64,000 bases of DNA from Candidatus Eisenbacteria bacterium. Its GTDB lineage: Bacteria > Eisenbacteria > RBG-16-71-46. The notes below the pieces were generated by a model. It saw only the letters and a list, made by a program, of their open reading frames with translations, was not told where the DNA came from and made no database searches. Location: positions 1 to 64,000 of the forward strand of contig DASTBI010000187.1 of the NCBI GenBank assembly GCA_035712145.1, read 5' to 3'. The translations under genes and the position numbers were made by a program. This document shows, piece after piece, positions 7,642-15,468 of the stretch; within the stretch, counting starts at the first letter, position 1; each line of letters starts with the position of its first letter.

Positions 7642-8438
7642 GCCCACCCGGCGGGCAGCGACTCGAAGGCGCACCATTGCGACGGGTAGCGGCGCAGGAA
7701 ACGCCGCATCGCGTCGCGATAGCCCCCGCTCGCGCAATCGCGCGGGCTCAGCGGAGCGCCGAAGCAGGCGACATATTGGTTCGGCGCGGTCCTCACCATC
7801 ACCGCGGGCAGCACCATCGCTCCGGTGCGACGGGCCAGAGCTCCGGCCCACGCGCACACCGAGCTGGTCGCGCCCGTCGCGCGATCGCCGAGCAGCGCGA
7901 TCCATTCTCCGCGGCGCAGAGCACCGGCCGCGGGCGCCCACAGCGGCCGTCCGTCCAGGGTTTCCACTCCGGCCCGCCGCCGGCACCGCCGGAACAAGCC
8001 GTCCACCCAGCGGTGAGGGTGCGGACGCGCGACGACCGAGAGCGGCGCACCGGCGGCGGCCACGAAGGCAGCGCCGCGCTCCCAATTGCCGATGTGCGCG
8101 GACAGGAGGATCACGCCGCGCTTTTGACCGAGCGCTCGGTCGAAATGACGGCGTCCGCGGATGATCACCTCGTCGCGCGCGTCTCGGCCGTGGCCGCCGC
8201 GCAGGAATTCGACCAGCACGAGCGCGAAGTGCTCGAAGGCCATCCGCGCGAGCCGGCGCCGGCGCTTGGGTGGCAAGCCGGGATCCAGCCGCTCGAGATT
8301 GAGCTCGGCCGCGCGACGGGCGGGAGGACGAAGCGCGAAGACGCCTCGCGCCAGCCACACGCTCAGACCGTCCGCGAGCCATGGAGGAAGCAGCCGAACA
8401 CCGAGGTTCGCGATCAGGTACCCGAGGACGGTGTGCAA
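7638..8438 (-). CDS. LpxL/HtrB-like acyltransferase
   Basis: About 266 residues of the lysophospholipid/lipid A acyltransferase family, which adds secondary acyl chains to lipid A at the inner membrane. The catalytic block LLSAHIGNWERGA (His and Glu) and the substrate-binding region ALLGDRATGAT are visible. The open frame extends back into tRNA-Pro(GGG), which cannot be protein coding, so the start must lie after 8459. TTG 8438 is the first usable codon and gives a family-like amphipathic N-terminus. No Shine-Dalgarno sequence is seen, so this start is uncertain. It is the first protein gene of the acyltransferase-glycosyltransferase-surE-pcm run. Confidence 0.78.
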   Translation of the reverse strand: MHTVLGYLIANLGVRLLPPWLADGLSVWLARGVFALRPPARRAAELNLERLDPGLPPKRRRRLARMAFEHFALVLVEFLRGGHGRDARDEVIIRGRRHFDRALGQKRGVILLSAHIGNWERGAAFVAAAGAPLSVVARPHPHRWVDGLFRRCRRRAGVETLDGRPLWAPAAGALRRGEWIALLGDRATGATSSVCAWAGALARRTGAMVLPAVMVRTAPNQYVACFGAPLSPRDCASGGYRDAMRRFLRRYPSQWCAFESLPAGWA

Positions 8439-8458
8439 GCGGTCAGGGAGAAAGGAAA

Positions 8459-8535
8459 TGGTCGGGGCGACTGGATTTGAACCAGCGACCACCTGCCCCC
8501 CATGCAGGTGCGCTACCAGGCTGCGCTACGCCCCG
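8459..8535 (-). tRNA. tRNA-Pro (anticodon GGG)
   Basis: A 77-nt cloverleaf on the minus strand. The acceptor stem is CGGGGCG/CGCCCCG, the anticodon stem is CCTGC/GCAGG with loop ATGGGGG (anticodon GGG, reading CCC), and the T arm has GGTTCAAATCC. CCA is encoded at 8461-8459. The acceptor stem is identical to that of the other proline tRNA in the window. It is the first gene of its transcription unit. Confidence 0.95.
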
Positions 8536-8555
8536 ACCAGCATCGAGGGACCGCG

Positions 8556-8584
8556 ACAATAAGGGAGCCGACAGGCACCCGCAA
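8556..8584 (-). promoter_or_regulatory. Predicted promoter of tRNA-Pro(GGG) and the following operon
   Basis: On the minus strand, TTGCGG (8584-8579), a 17-base spacer and TATTGT (8561-8556) lie about 20 bases before the tRNA 5' end. It is back to back with the plus-strand promoter at 8599. Confidence 0.55.
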
Positions 8585-8598
8585 GTCGCGGAGAGTGC

Positions 8599-8627
8599 TT
8601 CGACAAGGCCGGTTCGCTTGCTAGACT
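8599..8627 (+). promoter_or_regulatory. Predicted promoter of the repeat-propeller gene
   Basis: TTCGAC (8599-8604), a 17-base spacer and TAGACT (8622-8627). Transcription would start near 8635, giving a leader of about 80 nt before the ATG at 8714. Confidence 0.5.
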
Positions 8628-8713
8628 TCCGCCGGCGTGATCCGCCCTCGAGGCGCAGGCCGGCCGCGCGCGACCTGCGCTCATGACGATCAGCTTCATC
8701 TCCGGGGCCCACC

Positions 8714-11149
8714 ATGTCCTCTCATCGTGCGCTCGAGCCCTCGGCTGTTCGATGCATTTCCGCTTTCCGCCCGAGCGCTCGTTCGGCGGCGTGGACCACC
8801 CTCCTGCTCGCCGGGTTCGCCGCACCGGCCATCGGCCAGACGGTGGACACTTCGTTCCCCGCCACCGATGGACAGGTGAACGCGATCGCGGTCTCGGGTA
8901 CGACGATGTACATCGGCGGGACCTTCACCCGCGTCGGTCCGGCCACGGGTTCCGGAGTCCCGACCCATCCGGCCACGGGCGCATCCCTCGCCCCCTTTGC
9001 CAAGGCGGCGGGAGGCGGCGTGTACGCGGTGATCGCCGACGGCTCGGGAGGCTGGTTCCTCGGCGGCGATTTCACGCACGTCGGCGGTGTCTCCCGCAAC
9101 CGGCTGGCGCACGTCCTCGCCGACGGCAGCGTGGCGGCCTGGAATCCGGGCGCCGACGGCATCGTCTACGCCCTGTTGCTCAACGGCTCGACGCTCTACG
9201 CAGCCGGTCTCTTCACCACGATCGGTGGGCAGAGCCGGCCGTACCTGGCCGCGCTCGATCCCGTCTCGGGCGCCGCATCGTCCTGGATCTCGGGTGCCAA
9301 CGGCGCCGTGTACACACTGGCGGGCAACGGCACCACCCTCTTCGCGGGAGGTTCCTTCACCCAGGTCGGAGGTCAGCCGAGAAATTACGCCGGCGCTTTC
9401 CTGCTCGGCACCGGCGCGCTCACCGGCTGGAATCCCAACGCCAACGGCGGGTTGGTCACCCTCGCGGCCAGCGGCTCGATCGTTTACGCGGGAGGTTACT
9501 TCAACACCATCGGCGGCCAGAGTCGTTTTCGCATCGCCGCGCTCGATGCCGCCAGCGGGAACGCGACGTCCTGGAATCCCGACGTGGACAACTTCGGTAG
9601 CGTGCTCGCGCTCGCGGTCAGCGGATCCACCGTTTATGCGGGCGGGGACTTCGTCCGCATCGGCGGCAGCAGCCGCAATGCGCTGGCGGCGCTCGATGCG
9701 AGCGGCGCGGCGACGGCCTGGAACCCGAACCCGGACGGCACCGTCGGCGCGCTCACGGTGTCGGGCGGCACGGTCTACGCGGGCGGATCGTTTGGCACGA
9801 TCGGCGGTCAGCCGCGCAGCCGCGCCGCCGCGATCGATGCTGCGGCCGGAACCGTGACCGCGTGGAATCCAGGCCCCGCCGGCGTGGTCCGCGCACTGGC
9901 CTCCACCGCCTCCGCGGTTTACGTCGCCGGCGACTTCGCCGTGCTCGGAGGCGTCGCGCGACAGCGCGTCGCCGCCATCGATCTCGCGAACGGCCAGGTC
10001 CTGCCGTGGAATCCCGGCGCCGACCAGGCGGTCCTGAGCCTCGCGACGAGCGGAGCCAGCGTGATCGCTGGAGGCGTCTTCGCCACCATCGGCGGTCTCG
10101 ACCGCTCGCGCCTCGCGATGGTCGATGCCGCGAGCGGCGCGGTCACCGCTTGGGATCCGGGCGCCAACGGCCAGGTGCTGAGCCTCCTCGCCAGCGGAAG
10201 CACGCTGTACGCAGGAGGAACGTTCAGCTCGATCGGCGGCGCCAACCGGAACCGCATCGCGGCGTTGAGCCTGTCTTCCGGATCGGCGACGCCCTGGAAT
10301 CCCAATGCGAACGCCGTCGTCTACACCCTGGCGACCGCAGGGACGACGGTCTATGCGGGGGGCGACTTCACGACGATCGGCGGAACGTCACGCAACCGCG
10401 TCGCGGCGCTCGACCTCGCCAGCGGACTGGCGCAGGCATGGAATCCGAACGCCAACGGCACCGTGTCGCATCTGGCGTGGAGCTCCGGCATCGTGTACGC
10501 GGCCGGCGATTTCACGCAGATCGGCGTCCTCGCACGGTCGCGCGTGGCGGCGATCGACGCGGGCACCGGCTCGTCGACCGCTTGGAATCCCGGCGCGGAC
10601 GCGATCGTCTATCGGATCGTTCCAGCCTCGGCAGGCGTCTACGTGGCAGGCGAGTTTGGCGCTGCAGGAGGGCAGCCGCGCCCGCGAGCCGCGGCGCTTC
10701 ATGCGAGCACCGGGAACGCGCTCCCCTGGAATCCCTCCGCCAATGACATCGCCTACGACATGACGACGGTGAGCGGCAAGGTCCAGCTCGGGGGAGCGTT
10801 CACGTCGATGGGCGGCTGGCCACAGAGCGGGCTCACGGCACTCGCCGATGCCACGGTGTCGGTCGAGCCTTCCGCTCCGTCCGCTGGGCGCGTGACATCC
10901 GTGCGTCTGGCCCCCAATCCAATCCGCGCGCGCTCGGAGATCGTCTTTCGCCTCGGTCACGCTCAGCGCGTGACCCTGCGGGTCCACGACGTCTTTGGCC
11001 GAGTGGTGCGCACGCTGCTCGACGACGAGCCGCGGAACGCCGGCTCTCACAGCCTGGCGCTCGACGCGGCGGGGCTTTCGAGCGGCTTCTACTTCCTGCG
11101 ACTCGAGGCCGGCGAGGAGCGGGCTTCGTTCACCTTCGTCCGACGGTGA
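8714..11149 (+). CDS. Secreted repeat beta-propeller protein with C-terminal sorting domain
   Basis: An 811-residue exported protein. A hydrophobic signal segment (TTLLLAGFAAPAIGQ) ends near residue 42. It is followed by about 14 repeats of roughly 47-49 residues with the pattern VYxLxxxGxTVYAGGxF, TxIGGxxRxxxAALD and AWNPxAxG, resembling delta-60/Kelch-like propeller blades. The last 85 residues form an FlgD-like sorting domain (APNPIRARSEIVFRL, VHDVFGRVVRTLL, SGFYFLRLEAGE), typical of FCB-group surface or secreted proteins. The likely role is binding or display at the cell surface; no catalytic motif is seen. It has its own promoter and a strong shared terminator. The exact ATG is uncertain because no clear ribosome binding site is present. 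Confidence 0.85.
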   Translation: MSSHRALEPSAVRCISAFRPSARSAAWTTLLLAGFAAPAIGQTVDTSFPATDGQVNAIAVSGTTMYIGGTFTRVGPATGSGVPTHPATGASLAPFAKAAGGGVYAVIADGSGGWFLGGDFTHVGGVSRNRLAHVLADGSVAAWNPGADGIVYALLLNGSTLYAAGLFTTIGGQSRPYLAALDPVSGAASSWISGANGAVYTLAGNGTTLFAGGSFTQVGGQPRNYAGAFLLGTGALTGWNPNANGGLVTLAASGSIVYAGGYFNTIGGQSRFRIAALDAASGNATSWNPDVDNFGSVLALAVSGSTVYAGGDFVRIGGSSRNALAALDASGAATAWNPNPDGTVGALTVSGGTVYAGGSFGTIGGQPRSRAAAIDAAAGTVTAWNPGPAGVVRALASTASAVYVAGDFAVLGGVARQRVAAIDLANGQVLPWNPGADQAVLSLATSGASVIAGGVFATIGGLDRSRLAMVDAASGAVTAWDPGANGQVLSLLASGSTLYAGGTFSSIGGANRNRIAALSLSSGSATPWNPNANAVVYTLATAGTTVYAGGDFTTIGGTSRNRVAALDLASGLAQAWNPNANGTVSHLAWSSGIVYAAGDFTQIGVLARSRVAAIDAGTGSSTAWNPGADAIVYRIVPASAGVYVAGEFGAAGGQPRPRAAALHASTGNALPWNPSANDIAYDMTTVSGKVQLGGAFTSMGGWPQSGLTALADATVSVEPSAPSAGRVTSVRLAPNPIRARSEIVFRLGHAQRVTLRVHDVFGRVVRTLLDDEPRNAGSHSLALDAAGLSSGFYFLRLEAGEERASFTFVRR
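8866..10845 (+). repeat. Tandem coding repeats (about 14 units of about 144 bp)
   Basis: Degenerate in-frame repeats inside the propeller gene. Each unit encodes a TVYAGG strand, an IGG turn, an AALD strand and a WNP motif. The units differ by many substitutions, so the array is an old protein repeat and not a recent nucleotide expansion. Confidence 0.8.
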
Positions 11150-11155
11150 AACGAA

Positions 11156-11182
11156 AAAGGGAGGGACAACGTCCCTCCCTTT
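11156..11182. terminator. Bidirectional intrinsic terminator
   Basis: A perfect 12-bp inverted repeat, AAAGGGAGGGAC (11156-11167) and GTCCCTCCCTTT (11171-11182), with a 3-base loop. A-rich and T-rich ends lie on both sides. It sits between the convergent propeller and CHRD genes and can serve both. Confidence 0.85.
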
Positions 11183-11198
11183 CGCCTTTCGATAGGGA

Positions 11199-11705
11199 TC
11201 AGTCGACAGGGCGAATCTGCCCGCGAATTTCTCCACCCGGGAAGTCGCCCGGGCCGGTGTTCGTGGGATTCACGCCGTCATTGGTGTGGACGTTGGTGTA
11301 GGTGTTGCCGGCACGCATCGCGTCCAGCAGCGCCGAGAGCGGCTGTCCCGCGAGCGGTCCGACCAGGTTGGCCGCGGTGATCGTGCCTTCCGACAGGATG
11401 CCGTTGTGCGTTCCGCCACCCGGAGGGACCAGACCGTAGAGGAACGCCACGACCGACCCATTGGCGCCGCGGGGCCCGAGATGGATGTGGGCCTGGATGA
11501 CGTTGTCGATGTTGGAGGCAATCAACCGGAATTGGAGCTCCGTGCCGTCCGCGTTGACGTCGTAGACGGCATTGCCGCGCGCTTTGGTGTCGCGGGCCGG
11601 AACCTCCTCGTCACCGCTCAAGGGCGACACGAAGCTCGCGGCGTTGGCAGCGGCCGCGAACGTGAGAAGAAAGCAACTGATCGCGAGAGTCCTGGAAATC
11701 CGCAT
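11199..11705 (-). CDS. Secreted CHRD-domain protein
   Basis: A 168-residue exported protein. A signal peptide (ISCFLLTFAAAANA) covers residues 1-22. A single CHRD domain follows, recognised by SGDEEVP near the start, the VIQAHIHLGPRGANG block and the terminal PGGEIRGQI motif. The CHRD fold is named after chordin; bacterial copies are secreted and of unknown function. The start ATG at 11705 is set by a strong ribosome site, GAGGAGG, seven bases upstream. It has its own promoter and lies downstream of the merR operon. Confidence 0.9.
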   Translation of the reverse strand: MRISRTLAISCFLLTFAAAANAASFVSPLSGDEEVPARDTKARGNAVYDVNADGTELQFRLIASNIDNVIQAHIHLGPRGANGSVVAFLYGLVPPGGGTHNGILSEGTITAANLVGPLAGQPLSALLDAMRAGNTYTNVHTNDGVNPTNTGPGDFPGGEIRGQIRPVD

Positions 11706-11802
11706 GGGGGAACCTCCTCGCTCGATGCATTGCTCGGCTGCGTGGAGTCGCCTGGAAGTGCGGCCTTCGGAGCGGGCGACAGGGGATCGCTCCGGAGGCG
11801 GA

Positions 11803-11830
11803 ATTGTATCCACCGCCTCTCGCGAAGCAA
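11803..11830 (-). promoter_or_regulatory. Predicted strong promoter of the CHRD gene
   Basis: On the minus strand, TTGCTT (11830-11825), a 16-base spacer and TACAAT (11808-11803), close to consensus. Transcription would start near 11796, leaving a leader of about 90 nt. Confidence 0.65.
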
Positions 11831-11868
11831 GAGAAACCACGCCGGCCCCATGCCGGGACCCCGGAAAT

Positions 11869-12258
11869 CTAGCTGCGGACGCCGCCCCGAACGCGCAGGC
11901 GATCCAGGAGTTGCCGCAGCTCGGTCTTCACCTCGTGCAGCACCAAGCGCTTCTCGGCATCGGCGAAGCCCATCTCGACCTGAGGAACCGGCTCCTTGCG
12001 CTCGTCGAGCAAACGACGGCGCGCGCCGGCGATGGTGAATCGGCGGTCGTAGAGCAGCTCTTTGATGCGGAGCAGGAGCTTCACTTCCTCGGGGCGGTAC
12101 ATGCGGTTGCCGGCGCGGTTCTTCTTCGGCCGCAGCATGCTGAACTGCGTTTCCCAGTAGCGCAAGACGTGCGGCTTCACGCCCACGAGATCGCTCACCT
12201 CGCTGATCGATCGATAGAGCTTGGAATCGGGCGGCGCTTCAGCTTTCAGGGGTGACAA
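11869..12258 (-). CDS. MerR-family transcriptional regulator
   Basis: About 129 residues. A MerR-type winged helix begins with YRSISEVSDLVGVKPHVLRYWE, trimmed here to its key part: SEVSDLVGVKPHVLRYWE. The wing follows in KNRAGNRMYRPEEV, and a C-terminal coiled dimer helix completes it. There are no effector-binding cysteines, so no metal response can be claimed. TTG 12258 is chosen because AGGAGG lies eight bases upstream; the alternative GTG 12267 directly abuts that site. The 5' end overlaps gpsA by 20 bp. MerR proteins of this short type often follow gpsA-plsY-der clusters, and the target is unknown. Confidence 0.85.
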   Translation of the reverse strand: MSPLKAEAPPDSKLYRSISEVSDLVGVKPHVLRYWETQFSMLRPKKNRAGNRMYRPEEVKLLLRIKELLYDRRFTIAGARRRLLDERKEPVPQVEMGFADAEKRLVLHEVKTELRQLLDRLRVRGGVRS

Positions 12259-13264
12259 CGGCGGCACCTCCTTTCCATTCCTCGCTCTTCAGCTCTCGAG
12301 ACATGAGGGTCTCGAGCGCCTGACGCGGGCTCTTGCCATCGACCAGGATGGCGCAGACCTGCTCGGTGATCGGCAGATCCACGCCGTGCCGTCGCGCGCT
12401 CTCGAGCGCGGCGCGCGCGGTGTGAATGCCCTCGGCCACCATCACCATGCTGCGGGTGATCTGCTCCAGGCTCTCGCCTCGTCCGAGACGTTCGCCGACG
12501 TTGCGGTTCCGGCTATGGCGGCTGATCGCGGTGGTGACGAGGTCCCCCATTCCGGTGAGACCGAAGAAGGTCTCGCGCCGGCCGCCCAGCGCCATGCCCA
12601 GCCGCGCGATCTCCGCGAGCCCGCGGGTCAGGAGAGCGCCTTTCGTATTGTCCCCGTAGCCCAGCCCATCGCACACCCCCGCCGCGATCGCGATCACGTT
12701 CTTGAGCGCCGCACCGTACTCACACCCCGCCACGTCCGTGTTGGTGTAGACGCGGAAGCGCGCGGTCGAGAACAACCGCTGCACCTCCCGCGCCCGGTCT
12801 TCGTCCTCGCAGGCGGCGACGACCGAAGTGGGAACGCCCCGTGAAACCTCCTCGGCGTGACTCGGTCCCACGAGCGCGACCACGTCGCGCTTCGCCAGCA
12901 TCTCGCCCAGCACTTCCGTGGGACGCTCGAGCGTCGCGAGCTCGAGCCCTTTGGTCGCGCACACCGCCAGCCCGACCGAGCCGCTCTTGCTGACCTCGCC
13001 GGCCAGCGCGCGCAGTGCGTGCGATGGAACGACGAAGGTCACCGCATCCGCTGAGCCGAGCGCCGCCTCCAGTTCCGGCTGAACCTTAATACCCGCTGGG
13101 AGCGTGATGCCAGCTAAAAACTTCCGGTTCTCACGGTCGCGCGCGAGCTGGGCCAGGAGCTCGCGACTCCTCCCCCACAGGCGGACTTCGTGTCCAGCAT
13201 CCGCCAGCAGCACCGCGAGCGCCGTGCCCCACGATCCGGCGCCGAGAACCGCGACGCGACTCAT
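12239..13264 (-). CDS. gpsA: Glycerol-3-phosphate dehydrogenase [NAD(P)+]
   Basis: A 341-residue cytoplasmic enzyme that makes sn-glycerol 3-phosphate from dihydroxyacetone phosphate for phospholipid synthesis. The N-terminal Rossmann motif VAVLGAGSWGTALA, the substrate-binding CATKGLE, GPSHAEEV, the catalytic Lys region YGAALKNVIAIAAG and the GLTGMGDLV segment are all present. The start ATG 13264 overlaps the plsY stop (ATGA), so gpsA and plsY, consecutive steps in phosphatidic acid synthesis, are coupled. Confidence 0.97.
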   Translation of the reverse strand: MSRVAVLGAGSWGTALAVLLADAGHEVRLWGRSRELLAQLARDRENRKFLAGITLPAGIKVQPELEAALGSADAVTFVVPSHALRALAGEVSKSGSVGLAVCATKGLELATLERPTEVLGEMLAKRDVVALVGPSHAEEVSRGVPTSVVAACEDEDRAREVQRLFSTARFRVYTNTDVAGCEYGAALKNVIAIAAGVCDGLGYGDNTKGALLTRGLAEIARLGMALGGRRETFFGLTGMGDLVTTAISRHSRNRNVGERLGRGESLEQITRSMVMVAEGIHTARAALESARRHGVDLPITEQVCAILVDGKSPRQALETLMSRELKSEEWKGGAAVVTPES

Positions 13265-13890
13265 GTCGAGGCGCCTCCCCTGAACGAGAACCGTCGCTCC
13301 TCGCCGCGCGCGAGGCGCTTCAGGTTCTCACGATGACGGAGGATCACCAAGATCGCGAGCAACCCGCCGAGCATGAAGGCGGGTGTCCTTGTTCCTTCGA
13401 TGAGCGCGAGCGCGATGACGAAGGCCACGGAACCGAGCACGGATCCCAGCGAGACGTATCGCGAGAGCGCCAGCGTGATCACGAACACGACGACGAATAC
13501 GCCGAAGGCCAGCGGCGCGAGCGCCAGCAGAACCCCCGCGGTCGTGGCCACGCCCTTCCCTCCCTTGAATCCGGCGAAGCAGGTCCAGACGTGTCCGGCG
13601 ACCGCAGCCAGCGCCACCGCCACCGCGCACCATGCCTGACCGCCGGGAAAGCGGTCCATCTGCGGAAGCGCCGGAACCAGCCACACCGGCAGCGCGCCCT
13701 TGAGCACGTCGAGCAGCAGGGTCGCGACGCCGAGCCGTGGACCGAGCACGCGATAGACGTTCGTGGCGCCGAGATTGCGTGAGCCGTGCTCGCGCACATC
13801 GACGCCCCGAAACCAGCGTCCGAGCCACAGTCCCCAGGGCAGCGCTCCGCTCAGGTAACCGAGGGCGAGCGCCATGAGCACCAGACCCAT
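13261..13890 (-). CDS. plsY: Acyl-phosphate:glycerol-3-phosphate acyltransferase
   Basis: A 209-residue integral membrane enzyme that uses acyl phosphate to acylate glycerol 3-phosphate. The conserved motifs are SGALPWGLWLGR, GSRNLGATNVYRVLG and FKGGKGVATTAG, set among about six membrane helices. It starts three bases after the der stop and overlaps gpsA. Confidence 0.97.
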   Translation of the reverse strand: MGLVLMALALGYLSGALPWGLWLGRWFRGVDVREHGSRNLGATNVYRVLGPRLGVATLLLDVLKGALPVWLVPALPQMDRFPGGQAWCAVAVALAAVAGHVWTCFAGFKGGKGVATTAGVLLALAPLAFGVFVVVFVITLALSRYVSLGSVLGSVAFVIALALIEGTRTPAFMLGGLLAILVILRHRENLKRLARGEERRFSFRGGAST

Positions 13891-13893
13891 GAC

Positions 13894-15225
13894 CTACTGG
13901 CTGCGCCGGAAACGCAGCCGCACCGGAACGCCGCGGAACTCGAAGCGCTCGGTGAGCCGGCTCCACAGAAACCGCCGGTACGAGGCGTTGAGGCGGTCGG
14001 GCGCGTTCACGAAGACGGTGAATTCGGGCGGCCTCTTTCCCGTCTGCTTCATGTAGTACAGCCGGGGCTCACGGCCGAGGCGGTTGCTCGGGACCTGCCG
14101 CTCGCGCTGCACCGAGGTCAGGAACTGATTGAGCTGGGATGTGGGAATCCGGCGCGTGGTCTGCTCATGGAGCCCGAGCAGCTGCACCGGCAGCCGGTGG
14201 AGGTTGGTGCCTTTCGTGGCGGAGATCGGCAGCGCCGGCAAGTCGGCGAGACTCGGATATTGTTCGCTCCGTTCCTCGCTCAGTGACTTCCACCGCGTCT
14301 CACGGCCTTCGATGAGGTCCCACTTGTTGTAGACGAGCAGCACGGCGCATCCGGCATCGAACGCCTCCTGCACCAGACGTGCATCCTGGGCCTGGAAGCC
14401 TTCGTTCGCATCGACCACGAGGCACGCCACGTCGGCGCGCTCCAATGCCTGCAGCGCGCGCATCGAGGCGTAGAACTCGGTGTCGTCCGCGAAGCGCGCC
14501 TGACGGCGAATGCCGGCGGTGTCGACCAGCACGAAGGGTCCGACGGGCGTGGCCCATGGCGCGTCGATGGGATCCATCGTCGTCCCGGGTTTTGGCTCCA
14601 CGATCACCCGGTCTTCTCGCAACAGCGCGTTCACCAGCGATGACTTGCCGACGTTGGGCCTGCCGATGATGGCGACGCGCGGCGCTTTGTCTTCGGGTGG
14701 CGCGGGTCGCTTGGGCACGAGCGACAGCACCGCATCGAGCAGATCGCCGATTCCGGTGCCGTTCTCGGCCGAGATCGCCATCGGCTCGCCGAGACCGAGA
14801 CGGAAGAACTCCTGAGCCATCGGGGCGTCGGGACGATCGACCTTGTTGACGGCCACCAGGCACGGCACCGATCGCTTGCGCAGGTTCTGGGCGATGGCGG
14901 AGTCCAGGTCGGTGACGCCGGTGCGGCCGTCGGTGAGGAAGATCACCGCGTCCGCCAGGTCGATGGCCTGCTCGGCCTGTCTCCTCACCACCGCGTCGCG
15001 CGCCTCCGCGGACCCCGGCAGGAAGCCGCCGGTATCGACCAGCACGAACGTGCGCCCCGCCCAATCGGTGCGTGCGGCGTTTCGGTCGCGGGTGATGCCG
15101 GGCCGGTCGTGCACGACCGCGCGCCGGGTCCCGAGGACGCGGTTGAAGAAGGTGGACTTGCCGACGTTGGGACGCCCGATGATGGCGATGACGGGGGCGC
15201 CGGCGGCTGTCGGAATCGACCTCAC
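13894..15225 (-). CDS. der: Ribosome biogenesis GTPase Der (EngA)
   Basis: A 443-residue protein with two tandem GTPase domains, needed for 50S subunit assembly. The first G1 box is IIGRPNVGKST with NKVD as G4; the second is IIGRPNVGKSS with NKWD. A C-terminal KH-like domain ends in GVPVRLRFRR. The open frame continues into tRNA-Gly, so upstream starts are excluded. GTG 15225 is the most likely start because it places the first G domain 11 residues in, as in the family. No clear ribosome site precedes it, so it may be translated from a processed transcript behind the tRNA. Confidence 0.93.
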   Translation of the reverse strand: MRSIPTAAGAPVIAIIGRPNVGKSTFFNRVLGTRRAVVHDRPGITRDRNAARTDWAGRTFVLVDTGGFLPGSAEARDAVVRRQAEQAIDLADAVIFLTDGRTGVTDLDSAIAQNLRKRSVPCLVAVNKVDRPDAPMAQEFFRLGLGEPMAISAENGTGIGDLLDAVLSLVPKRPAPPEDKAPRVAIIGRPNVGKSSLVNALLREDRVIVEPKPGTTMDPIDAPWATPVGPFVLVDTAGIRRQARFADDTEFYASMRALQALERADVACLVVDANEGFQAQDARLVQEAFDAGCAVLLVYNKWDLIEGRETRWKSLSEERSEQYPSLADLPALPISATKGTNLHRLPVQLLGLHEQTTRRIPTSQLNQFLTSVQRERQVPSNRLGREPRLYYMKQTGKRPPEFTVFVNAPDRLNASYRRFLWSRLTERFEFRGVPVRLRFRRSQ

Positions 15226-15324
15226 GACGATGGGGACACGCTCCGTCCTGCGAGTGCCGAGCACGCGAAAGGCGCGCCGAACGGGCTTCGCGCCCGCTCG
15301 GGCAGCGCCGGATCGAGAACGAGA

Positions 15325-15400
15325 TGGAGCGGGCAACGGGGTTCGAACCCGCGACCTCAAGCTTGGGAAGCTCGCGCTCTACCAACTGAGCTATGCCCGC
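15325..15400 (-). tRNA. tRNA-Gly (anticodon CCC)
   Basis: A 76-nt cloverleaf on the minus strand. The acceptor stem is GCGGGCA/TGCCCGC, the anticodon stem is CGAGC/GCTTG with loop TTCCCAA (anticodon CCC, reading GGG), and the T arm has GGGTTCGAACCCC. CCA is encoded (15327-15325). Confidence 0.96.
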
Positions 15401-15428
15401 ACCAGAGCGTCACTTCGAATCGAGTTGA

Positions 15429-15457
15429 AAGGTAAAGCCCGAGCCACCGAGTGTCAA
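15429..15457 (-). promoter_or_regulatory. Predicted strong promoter of tRNA-Gly and the der operon
   Basis: On the minus strand, a perfect TTGACA (15457-15452), a 17-base spacer and TACCTT (15434-15429), about 22 bases before the tRNA end at 15400. It probably drives tRNA-Gly and der-plsY-gpsA-merR. Confidence 0.7.
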
Positions 15458-15468
15458 CGCGTGGGGTT

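Noticed and set aside
8866-10845. Regular repeats considered as a CRISPR array or minisatellite
   Set aside because: The repeats are in frame, vary at many positions and encode propeller blades. There are no constant repeats separated by unique spacers.
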